Assembly (NCBI GenBank): GCA_963933115.1
Contig: CAWVSL010000074.1
Coordinates: 1-6,931, forward strand
Length of the DNA: 6,931 nt
Reading direction: 5' to 3'
Source of the DNA: JALJPB01 sp963933115
Lineage (GTDB): Bacteria; Pseudomonadota; Gammaproteobacteria; Enterobacterales; Alteromonadaceae
Made by a program: the position numbers and the translations under genes. Every line of letters starts with the position of its first letter. Within the stretch, counting starts at the first letter, position 1. Below the pieces are notes generated by a model. That model had not been told where the DNA came from. It saw nothing but the letters and a program-made list of their open reading frames with translations, and did no database searches. Of the stretch, positions 1-6,218 are shown one piece after another.

Positions 1-19
1 ATCTACACACTGACCCATT

Positions 20-32
20 TATCAAAAATTCA
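20..32. promoter_or_regulatory. possible IHF-like site upstream of the fliE promoter
   Basis: The bases TATCAAAAATTCA match the IHF consensus WATCAANNNNTTR at all specified positions but one. The site lies roughly 65-77 nt upstream of the predicted transcription start, between the expected position of an activator-binding site and the sigma-54 promoter, where IHF bending often assists sigma-54 activation. In AT-rich DNA a one-mismatch hit can arise by chance, so this is only a candidate. Confidence 0.22.
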
Positions 33-70
33 CAGTGATATTTACGTTAACAACCTAAAGCTTTCTTCCT

Positions 71-86
71 TGGCATTATGCTTGCA
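71..86 (+). promoter_or_regulatory. sigma-54 (RpoN) promoter of the fliE operon
   Basis: TGGCAT-TATGC-TTGCA carries the invariant GG (72-73) and GC (84-85) of a -24/-12 promoter at the required 12-nt spacing. It departs from TGGCAYRNNNNTTGCW only at the R position. The predicted transcription start is near 97, giving a leader of about 43 nt before the fliE ATG. In polar-flagellated gammaproteobacteria the fliE operon is normally RpoN-dependent and activated by an FlrA/FleQ-type (sometimes FlrC) enhancer-binding protein. The activator itself is not in the window, and no activator box was recognised. Confidence 0.88.
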
Positions 87-91
87 TTGTC

Positions 92-106
92 ACTGTTATA
101 AACAGT
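92..106. repeat. palindrome at the predicted fliE transcription start
   Basis: ACTGTT-ATA-AACAGT is a perfect inverted repeat with 6-bp arms and a 3-nt centre, just downstream of the -12 element and spanning the predicted start near 97. A second, overlapping inverted repeat (TGTTAT at 94-99 with ATAACA at 108-113) could compete with it. It could be an operator or a hairpin at the mRNA 5' end. No known regulator box was recognised, and the arms are short enough for chance. Confidence 0.4.
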
Positions 107-139
107 AATAACAAAATTTTGACAGCAGGTGTGAATGTT

Positions 140-502
140 ATGGAAATATCAACTAATTCTTTATATGCCCAGATGCAAAGTATGTCGCTAGAGGCCAGTG
201 GTAAAGGGCTTCCTGGTTTACAGGGCGCTTCGCCTATGGGGATGCAAGGCAATGAAATTGGCTCAGTCAACAGCTCTAGTAATAATTTTGGTAATTTACT
301 AAAACAAGCGATTGATAAAGTGAGTGATAGTCAACTTGAGGCCGGTCAACTAAAAACCGCCTTTGAGATGGGTGACCGTAATGTGACTTTAGCACAAACC
401 ATGGTTGCTTCAGCAAAAGCAGGTTTAGCTTTTGACGGAGCGGTTCAGGTAAGAAACAAATTTGTTGAAGCTTATAAAGAAGTTATGAGTATGCCAGTTT
501 AA
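140..502 (+). CDS. fliE: flagellar hook-basal body complex protein FliE
   Basis: This 120-residue protein is the FliE adaptor that joins the membrane MS ring (FliF) to the proximal rod and is the first rod-type substrate of the flagellar type III export system. The C-terminal half is diagnostic: a helix around residues 55-90 containing an SQLEAGQLKTAFEMGD-like stretch, then the near-invariant VQVRNKFVEAYKEVMSMPV ending at the C-terminus. The N-terminal 50 residues are Gly/Ser/Met-rich and variable, which makes it somewhat longer than the roughly 104-residue enteric protein. ATG at 140 was chosen because AGGTG (127-131) sits 8 nt upstream. An in-frame TTG at 119 would lie ahead of that ribosome binding site. 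It is the first gene after the sigma-54 promoter and is followed by a 68-nt gap to fliF. No signal peptide is visible, as expected. Confidence 0.95.
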   Translation: MEISTNSLYAQMQSMSLEASGKGLPGLQGASPMGMQGNEIGSVNSSSNNFGNLLKQAIDKVSDSQLEAGQLKTAFEMGDRNVTLAQTMVASAKAGLAFDGAVQVRNKFVEAYKEVMSMPV

Positions 503-522
503 TTGAATTTGTAAGATTCAAT
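502..522 (+). repeat. weak inverted repeat after the fliE stop
   Basis: ATTGAAT (502-508) and ATTCAAT (516-522) form a perfect 7-bp inverted repeat around a 7-nt loop, starting within the fliE stop codon. Only one pair is G-C and no T-run follows, so it is not a convincing terminator. It might be a minor mRNA processing or stability hairpin between fliE and fliF, or chance in AT-rich spacer. Confidence 0.3.
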
Positions 523-559
523 AATTATAAAAATATAAGTTTCATAAAAGTGGTTAAGC

Positions 560-566
560 GGAGAGG
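560..566 (+). promoter_or_regulatory. ribosome binding site of fliF supporting a GTG start
   Basis: The purine-rich GGAGAGG precedes the GTG at 571, with its GGAG core 7 nt from the start. A TAA at 568-570 closes the frame immediately upstream, so no earlier start is possible. The first in-frame ATG is 17 codons further on and lacks a comparable site. This fixes GTG as the fliF start. Confidence 0.8.
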
Positions 567-570
567 TTAA

Positions 571-2304
571 GTGGCTGACATAAGAAGTTCAAATGATATT
601 GCTGTGAGTGGTAATACCGATATGGTGGTTACTGGTGATGCCAATATGACAGAACAAAACTCGGGTCTCACTTCGGTATTAGGTAATGTGGATTTCTTAA
701 GACAGTTAACGCTTATTATGGCGTTAGCAATATGTTTAGCGATTGCGGTACTGGTGATTTTATGGGCGAATGAATCCGAATATCGTGTGTTAACAAAATT
801 ACCAACAGAACAACTGATTAAAACCATGGATTTTTTGGACTCGAGTAAAGTCGATTATCACCAAGAAAACAATACGATTTCAGTACCGATTGAAGAATAT
901 CAACGTATTAAATTATTGTTAGCTCGTGAAGGTTTATCGGGTGAGGTTGACCAAGGTAGTGAGTTGTTAATGCAAGATATGGGCTTTGGTGTTAGTCAGC
1001 GTCTTGAAACTGAACGATTAAAATATGGTCGTGAGCAACAACTGGCTAATACGATTGAGCAACTTAAGTCGATATCTCGTGCTAAAGTTTTATTAGCTAT
1101 TCCTCGGGAAAATGTTTTTGCACGTCGATCTAAAAGCCCTTCGGCAACGGTAGTGTTAACGATGCAAAGAGGCCGGATTTTATCGGAAGAAGAAGTTGAT
1201 GCGGTTGTTGATATTGTTTCTTCTGCAGTGCAAGAGTTATTGCCCAATAGAGTAACCGTTACCGATCAAAATGGTCGTTTACTCAATTCAGGTAGCCAGA
1301 ACTCGATTTCTTCTCGTTCACGCAAAGAATTTGAAATCGAACAAAAACGTGAACAAGAATATTTATCAAAAATTGACTCGATTCTAATTCCTGTCGTGGG
1401 TTTAGGTAATTATACCGCGCAAGTCAATGTATCAATGGACTTCACCAATGTCGAAGAAACAGCCCGCCGCTATAATTCAGAATTACCGTCGCTTCGCAGT
1501 GAAATGAAGGTCGAAGACAGTACCATTGGTGGTTTATTGGGGGGAATTCCTGGCGCGTTATCAAATCAACCACCGGTAGATTCGGTTATTCCTGAAAAAG
1601 TTAATGCAGCCAACCAAAAACAGGCAACGCCCACTAGAAAACATTTAGAGTCGACTAAAAATTATGAACTTGATGAGGCGATAAGCTATACCAAACAACA
1701 AACAGGTGTGATTAGACGCATTAGTGTTTCTGTTGGTCTTGATTATTTAACTGAACTTGTTGTGCCTGCCGATGGCGCCGCAACAGGAGAGACAACTCAA
1801 ATACCCCGCTCGGTAAGTGAGTTGGAGAGTATTCGACGACTATTACAAGGCACGATTGGTTTTGATTTAAAGCGCGGTGATGTTTTAGAAGTCATCACCT
1901 TACCGTTTGTTAATAATGATATTAGGGTGATCGCCGAAGTGCCATTTTACCAACAGCCAGAAATGTTTAAATGGGGTAAATTGTTAATGGGGGCGTTGGT
2001 TATCGTGATCTTAATTCTTGCGGTAATAAAACCTATGTTAAAACGTTTAATTCATCCTAACCAAACACCTAATGACTATGGTGATAAATCACTTGATAGT
2101 CATATTGACTTAGGTGATGAAACGATGGATATGTTGTCTGCAGATTTTGACCCAGGAGCGGTAGGTTTTGCACCTGATGGTAGTTTGCAGTTACCCGACT
2201 TACACCGTGATGAAGATGTATTAAAAGCTGTTCGAGCGCTTGTAGCGAATGAGCCAGAACTTTCCTCTCAAGTTATTAAGAGTTGGTTGAACCAAGATGA
2301 ATGA
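571..2304 (+). CDS. fliF: flagellar MS-ring protein FliF
   Basis: FliF (577 residues, usual length about 550-580) oligomerises in the inner membrane to form the MS ring, the platform for the rod, switch and export gate. Two membrane segments are visible: TM1 about 46-66 and TM2 about 471-488, with the large periplasmic part between them. That part begins with YscJ/FliF-type ring-building domains (about 70-245, including KYGREQQLANTIEQL and the following IPRE segment). The family hallmark GGIPGALSNQPP lies near 324-335 in the more variable collar region. After TM2 comes an acidic cytoplasmic tail ending in a conserved FliG-binding helix (about 547-577, VRALVANEPE...IKSWLN). Translation starts at GTG with a strong ribosome binding site. 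The stop overlaps fliG by 8 nt, matching the direct FliF-FliG partnership. The 45 residues before TM1 are poorly conserved and contain an imperfect 8-residue duplication. Confidence 0.97.
   Translation: MADIRSSNDIAVSGNTDMVVTGDANMTEQNSGLTSVLGNVDFLRQLTLIMALAICLAIAVLVILWANESEYRVLTKLPTEQLIKTMDFLDSSKVDYHQENNTISVPIEEYQRIKLLLAREGLSGEVDQGSELLMQDMGFGVSQRLETERLKYGREQQLANTIEQLKSISRAKVLLAIPRENVFARRSKSPSATVVLTMQRGRILSEEEVDAVVDIVSSAVQELLPNRVTVTDQNGRLLNSGSQNSISSRSRKEFEIEQKREQEYLSKIDSILIPVVGLGNYTAQVNVSMDFTNVEETARRYNSELPSLRSEMKVEDSTIGGLLGGIPGALSNQPPVDSVIPEKVNAANQKQATPTRKHLESTKNYELDEAISYTKQQTGVIRRISVSVGLDYLTELVVPADGAATGETTQIPRSVSELESIRRLLQGTIGFDLKRGDVLEVITLPFVNNDIRVIAEVPFYQQPEMFKWGKLLMGALVIVILILAVIKPMLKRLIHPNQTPNDYGDKSLDSHIDLGDETMDMLSADFDPGAVGFAPDGSLQLPDLHRDEDVLKAVRALVANEPELSSQVIKSWLNQDE
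2283..2295 (+). repeat. palindrome directly upstream of the fliG start
   Basis: TTGGTT-G-AACCAA is a perfect 6-bp-arm palindrome ending 1 nt before the fliG ATG. In mRNA it could fold as a 5-bp stem with a TGA triloop. No good Shine-Dalgarno sequence lies at the normal distance (the nearest, AAGAG at 2278-2282, is 14 nt away). Initiation of fliG therefore probably depends on ribosomes finishing fliF. It also encodes the conserved FliF C-terminal Trp-Leu-Asn-Gln, so it may exist only because of codon choice. Confidence 0.35.
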
Positions 2305-3349
2305 AGAAACACAAGAGTTAGCAACTGAAAAAGAACCCTCAGGATTTGATATTAGTAAACTTAATGGCGCAGAAAAATCGGCTATTTTATTACTGAGTTT
2401 ATCGGAAGAGGATGCGGCTCAAATTTTAAAAATCCTTGAGCCTGAACAAGTTCAGCAAGTCGGCATAGTTATGGCTGGCATGGTCGAGTTTACTCAAGAA
2501 AAAATCACTTGTGTTCATAAGTTATTTATTAATGAGATTCAAAACTTTTCGACGATTGGTTTTAAGTCAGAAGAATTTGTTCGTAAAGCACTAACGGCTG
2601 CGTTAGGTGAGGATAAAGCGAGTAATTTAATTGCCCAAATTGTCACAGGAGGAGCGAAAGGTTTAGACTCATTAAAATGGATGGACGCTAAGCAAGTAGC
2701 CAACATTATTCGCAATGAGCATCCTCAAATTCAAACCATTGTTTTATCGTATTTAGATGCACAACAAGCGGCTCAAATTATCGGACAGTTTACGGAAACC
2801 GTTCGTTTAGATTTAATGATGCGTATTGTTAACCTCGAAGAAGTACAACCTGCAGCATTACAAGAGCTCAACGAAATTATGGAGAAACAGTTTGCTGGTC
2901 AAGTCGGTTCACAAGCAGCGAAAATGGGTGGGCTTAAAACAGCGGCTGATATTATGAATCTCCTTGATACCAATGTTGAAGGGATGCTGATGGACTCTAT
3001 TCGTGAAAAAGATGAAGGGATGAGTCAACAAATTCAGGACTTGATGTTTGTCTTTGAAAACTTAGCCGATGTCGATGATAGAGGGATGCAAGCTATTTTA
3101 AGAGATGTTCAGCAAGATATTCTGATAAAAGCCATTAAGGGCGCTGATGATACCTTAAAAGAGAAAATCATGACTAACATGTCAAAGCGTGCTGCTGAAA
3201 TGTTAGCTGATGATCTTGAAGCCATGGGGCCGGTAAGAGTGAGCGAAGTAGAAACGGCACAAAAAGAAATTTTAGCCATTGCCCGTCGATTATCTGACAG
3301 TGGTGAAATTATGCTCGGCTCTGCCAGTGGCGGTGATGAGTTTATATAA
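2297..3349 (+). CDS. fliG: flagellar motor switch protein FliG
   Basis: FliG (350 residues, close to the roughly 351 of Vibrio FliG and longer than the 331 of E. coli) forms the upper C-ring. It binds FliF with its N-terminal domain and receives torque from the stator with its C-terminal domain. The N-terminal domain (about 15-115) starts at the typical LNGAEKSAILLLSL segment. The middle domain carries the EHPQ motif at 141-144, which contacts FliM. The Gly-Gly hinge is at 211-212 and the conformationally important MFVF motif at 250-253. The C-terminal torque helix region follows (KGADDTLKEKIMTNMSKRAA with the charged residues expected to meet the stator), then GPVRVSEVE. The ATG overlaps the fliF end by 8 nt and there is no strong Shine-Dalgarno, which points to translational coupling and helps matched dosage with FliF. 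A 66-nt spacer separates it from fliH. Confidence 0.97.
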   Translation: MNEETQELATEKEPSGFDISKLNGAEKSAILLLSLSEEDAAQILKILEPEQVQQVGIVMAGMVEFTQEKITCVHKLFINEIQNFSTIGFKSEEFVRKALTAALGEDKASNLIAQIVTGGAKGLDSLKWMDAKQVANIIRNEHPQIQTIVLSYLDAQQAAQIIGQFTETVRLDLMMRIVNLEEVQPAALQELNEIMEKQFAGQVGSQAAKMGGLKTAADIMNLLDTNVEGMLMDSIREKDEGMSQQIQDLMFVFENLADVDDRGMQAILRDVQQDILIKAIKGADDTLKEKIMTNMSKRAAEMLADDLEAMGPVRVSEVETAQKEILAIARRLSDSGEIMLGSASGGDEFI

Positions 3350-3415
3350 TACTGCCTTAACATTTTTTATTAACGGGCTTATAAATTAGTAGAGTATGCG
3401 TTGAAGTGATTAATT

Positions 3416-4207
3416 ATGAGTAATAAGACAAAAATTAATGAAGATAATGATGAGTTAGATGCAAAGATCTGGCCTATCCCCAAGGTAACAGAGCCGGTAA
3501 CGGCAATAGAAGAAACAAAAACAAATGCCTTAGGTTTAAAAGCTACTTGGCGTTATGAAGCTCCAGAAGCAATAGAAACTGTTGAGTTGGCACCGTTAAC
3601 GGCTGAAGATATCGAAGAAATTCGTCAGGCGGCTTTTAACGAAGGGTTTAATCAAGGAAAAGAAGAAGGTTTTACCAAAGGTTATGAAGAAGGTAAAGCT
3701 GAGGGCCATCAAGAAGGACTTATAACAGGCCACCAAGAAGGGCTTGCTGGCGGTCTCGAGGAAGGTAAGTCAACTATTACTGAGAGTTCCACTAAATGGA
3801 ATAACCTCGTCAATGAACTCCATCAGCCAATGGCTAATATTGATAAAAATGTCGAAGAGCAGTTATTACAACTTGTCGTTCAATTAACGGAAGCCGTTGT
3901 TTTGCATGAAGCTAAGGTCAATCCTGATATTCTTATTGCTGCTATTAGTGCAGGGATAAAAGCACTGCCAAGCCAAGAGGCACAAACACAAATATATTGT
4001 CACCCTGATGATATTAAACTTATTGAAAAAGAATTTGGTGCAGAGCACATTAAAGAGAGTGGCTGGCGCTTATTACCTACACCTCAATTGGCTGTAGGCA
4101 GTTGTCAAATTGAAAATAGTACCTCAAATATCGATTTATCTGTTAAGTCTCGATTAAAACAAGTGCTTGACTCATTTCTTGACAATGCTTTACACCATTC
4201 CAGCTAA
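3416..4207 (+). CDS. fliH: flagellar export ATPase regulator FliH
   Basis: FliH (263 residues, Salmonella 235) is the stator-like dimer that holds and restrains the FliI ATPase and tethers it to the C-ring and export gate. Three parts are visible. The acidic N-terminus has Trp19 and Trp45, possible counterparts of the N-terminal Trp residues that dock FliH to FliN/FlhA (inference). A central helix has glycines at every fourth position from 77 to 117, the GxxxG array known in this family. The C-terminal domain (about 125-260) includes the conserved LQLVVQLTEAVVLHEAKVNPD segment and a region resembling V/F-ATPase peripheral-stalk subunits. The start ATG has only a weak GAAGTGA ahead of it (3403-3409), with a stop codon in frame nearby upstream. 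It sits directly before its partner fliI, after a 77-nt spacer. Confidence 0.94.
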   Translation: MSNKTKINEDNDELDAKIWPIPKVTEPVTAIEETKTNALGLKATWRYEAPEAIETVELAPLTAEDIEEIRQAAFNEGFNQGKEEGFTKGYEEGKAEGHQEGLITGHQEGLAGGLEEGKSTITESSTKWNNLVNELHQPMANIDKNVEEQLLQLVVQLTEAVVLHEAKVNPDILIAAISAGIKALPSQEAQTQIYCHPDDIKLIEKEFGAEHIKESGWRLLPTPQLAVGSCQIENSTSNIDLSVKSRLKQVLDSFLDNALHHSS

Positions 4208-4284
4208 GCAATTGATTAAGGTGAAGGGGCAAATATTAGACGCTCTTTTACTCAAATAAAAAAGTATAACAAGGCTGAAAACAT

Positions 4285-5652
4285 ATGGTTGATAGTGTAC
4301 GACTGATACAGAGGTTAAAAAATACCCAAACATTTATCCACCCTTATAAAGAAAGAGTGGCAGGACGTCTTGTCCGTGTGGTGGGTTTAACTTTAGAGGC
4401 TGTAGGCGTTAAAGCTGATGTTGGTAGCCAGTGTTTAGTTGAAACGTCGAACGGAGATTTTGTTGCTGAAGTGGTCGGATTTTCTCAAGATATTACTTAT
4501 TTAATGCCCGAGCAAAGCTTACAGGGCGTTTCTCCTGGTGCGCGTGTTATGCCGATATCCACAAAGAGCCGGGTACCGTTATCAATGGATCTATTAGGTC
4601 GAGTGGTTGATGGTGTGGGTAATCCGCTCGATGGTAAAGGTCCTCTAAAATCTAATGATGAGTACAAAATAGATAATAAACCGATAAATCCTCTGCTAAG
4701 GCGTGCTATCACTGAACCCTTAGATGTTGGTGTTCGTTCAATTAATAGTTTTATCACTATTGGTAAAGGCCAGCGTATGGGATTATTTGCTGGCTCAGGT
4801 GTTGGTAAAAGTGTGTTGATGGGAATGATGACCCGAGGCACAACGGCTGATGTTATTGTTGTTGGTTTGGTGGGCGAGCGTGGTCGAGAAGTTAAAGAGT
4901 TTATTGAAGAGATTTTAGGTCCAGAAGGCAGAGCACGATCGGTGGTAGTGGCTGCTCCTGCAGATAACTCACCTTTGATGCGACTAAAAGGCTGCGAGTA
5001 TGCCGTTCAAGTGAGTGAATACTTTCGTGATCAAGGGCTCAATGTTTTATTACTGCTGGACTCCTTAACTCGCTATGCTCAAGCACAGCGAGAGATTGCC
5101 CTTGCCGTCGGTGAGCCACCCGCCACTAAAGGTTATCCACCCTCGGTATTTTCAAAACTACCCCAATTGGTTGAACGAGCCGGTAATGGGGGTGACGGGC
5201 AAGGCTCAATTACTGCATTTTATACGGTATTAACGGAAGGTGATGACTTACAAGACCCCATTGCTGATGCCGCTCGGGCAATTTTAGACGGTCATATTGT
5301 ACTGTCAAGAGAGCTTGCTGATGCCGGGCATTACCCCGCTGTTGACATTGAAGGGTCTATTAGCCGTGTTATGCCGATGGTAACTAGTGATGAGCATCAG
5401 CAATTAGCAAGGCAATTAAAACAAGTTTATTCCTTGTATCAACAAAATAAAGACTTAATTGCTATTGGCGCTTATACCAAAGGTAATGATCCAAGAATTG
5501 ATCAAGCGATTAGTTTACTGCCGGTGATTAATTTCTTTTTACAGCAACAAATGCGTGAAGTGATCCCCTATGATCAAAGCCTTGCTCAGTTGCAGGAAAT
5601 ACTATCCGCAGCTCAAGCTCACGCTAATGCCTCTTCTAACCGTGTAGGTTAA
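4285..5652 (+). CDS. fliI: flagellum-specific ATP synthase/export ATPase FliI
   Basis: FliI (455 residues, E. coli 457) is the hexameric ATPase at the cytoplasmic face of the flagellar type III secretion apparatus. It uses ATP hydrolysis to help release chaperones and feed substrates into the gate. It has an N-terminal beta-barrel (about 20-95), a RecA-like catalytic core and a C-terminal helical domain (about 370-455). The Walker A motif AGSGVGKS is at 169-176 with Lys175. The catalytic Glu198 lies in GLVGERGREVK. The Walker B strand NVLLLLD ends at Asp259, followed by the SLTRYAQAQREIALAVGEPP signature and GYPPSVFSKLPQLVERAG. The last two are diagnostic of the FliI/YscN family rather than F-ATPase beta. 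The ATG is the first possible start, since an in-frame TGA lies at 4276-4278. AAGG is at 4271-4274. All catalytic motifs are intact. Confidence 0.97.
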   Translation: MVDSVRLIQRLKNTQTFIHPYKERVAGRLVRVVGLTLEAVGVKADVGSQCLVETSNGDFVAEVVGFSQDITYLMPEQSLQGVSPGARVMPISTKSRVPLSMDLLGRVVDGVGNPLDGKGPLKSNDEYKIDNKPINPLLRRAITEPLDVGVRSINSFITIGKGQRMGLFAGSGVGKSVLMGMMTRGTTADVIVVGLVGERGREVKEFIEEILGPEGRARSVVVAAPADNSPLMRLKGCEYAVQVSEYFRDQGLNVLLLLDSLTRYAQAQREIALAVGEPPATKGYPPSVFSKLPQLVERAGNGGDGQGSITAFYTVLTEGDDLQDPIADAARAILDGHIVLSRELADAGHYPAVDIEGSISRVMPMVTSDEHQQLARQLKQVYSLYQQNKDLIAIGAYTKGNDPRIDQAISLLPVINFFLQQQMREVIPYDQSLAQLQEILSAAQAHANASSNRVG

Positions 5653-5657
5653 TTAAG

Positions 5658-6098
5658 ATGTTAATTAAACAACTTGATATCTTAATTAAATTTGAAAAAG
5701 AGAAAGAATCACAAGCGGCGCAAAAGCTGAAAACTGCAGAGTTAGAGCACCAACAAAATATTACCCGTTTAACCGGGGTAAGTGACTACCGTTTAGAATA
5801 TATGAAACGTTTAAGCCAACGTGCCACAGAAGGAATTGATAGTGCAACGTACACGCATTACCATGCTTTTATTGCCAAGCTGGATCATGCTTCAGAGCAA
5901 GTTCGTATTGCCATGGTGCAAGCAAAAGCACTGAGTGAACAATATAAAGATCTTTGGATGAAACAAAGGCAAAAAGTCAAAGCCGTTGAGCACTTACGAG
6001 ATAAACAACTGAGAAAAATAGCGCGGGTTGCTGATACTAATGAACAAAAAATGTTTGATGAAATTTCTAACCAGCAATTTATTCGACGTAGGCGTTAA
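5658..6098 (+). CDS. fliJ: flagellar export protein FliJ
   Basis: FliJ (146 residues, E. coli 147) is a small antiparallel coiled-coil protein that inserts into the FliI hexamer like the F-ATPase gamma subunit. It contacts the FlhA export gate and escorts unloaded chaperones. The sequence is almost wholly helical and charged, rich in Lys, Glu and Gln. One long helix lies at about 8-70 and a second at about 75-140, with no membrane segment. The start segment LIKQLDILIKFEKEKE and the Arg-rich end (QQFIRRRR) are typical. The gene starts 5 nt after the fliI stop, with only AGG (5646-5648) as a ribosome binding site inside the fliI end, so coupling to fliI translation is likely. Identity rests on position, size and coiled-coil character more than on a catalytic motif. 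Confidence 0.92.
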   Translation: MLIKQLDILIKFEKEKESQAAQKLKTAELEHQQNITRLTGVSDYRLEYMKRLSQRATEGIDSATYTHYHAFIAKLDHASEQVRIAMVQAKALSEQYKDLWMKQRQKVKAVEHLRDKQLRKIARVADTNEQKMFDEISNQQFIRRRR

Positions 6099-6141
6099 TC
6101 TTCAGAGGCTAATTAAAAAATAGTTGAGAGCTAAATCGTAT

Positions 6142-6157
6142 TGGTATGAGTATTGCT
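6142..6157 (+). promoter_or_regulatory. second sigma-54 promoter, upstream of fliK
   Basis: TGGTAT-GAGTA-TTGCT has GG (6143-6144) and GC (6155-6156) at exactly 12-nt spacing. It matches TGGCAYRNNNNTTGCW at every specified base except T for C at position 4. It lies in the 120-nt gap (6099-6218) between fliJ and the next gene and predicts a start near 6168, about 51 nt before the ATG at 6219. No rho-independent terminator is apparent after fliJ, so the promoter would add to read-through from the fliE promoter. The downstream operon would normally be fliK-fliL-fliM and onward. The rest of the gap is AT-rich with no other signal seen. Confidence 0.68.
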
Positions 6158-6218
6158 TTAATCTAGGATGTTGTTATTAATTTTTTATTGTAACTATTGA
6201 TTAATTATCGGATTTATT

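Noticed and set aside
119..139. TTG at 119 as an upstream start for fliE
   Set aside because: The AGGTG ribosome binding site lies after this TTG and 8 nt before the ATG at 140, and the extra seven residues are not typical of FliE.
996..1247. Minus-strand open frame inside fliF (and similar ones at 567-827, 3109-3363 and 4497-4841)
   Set aside because: Each is antisense to a conserved flagellar gene, and its translation shows Ser/Ile-rich shadow composition with no family features.
3588..3603. TGGCAC inside fliH as a sigma-54 -24 element
   Set aside because: The -12 GC partner is absent at the required 12-nt spacing (GG is found there without TTGC), and it lies within coding sequence.
6099..6218. 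Rho-independent terminator after fliJ
   Set aside because: There are T-rich and A-rich runs, but no G-C-rich stem precedes them; only imperfect AT pairing was found.
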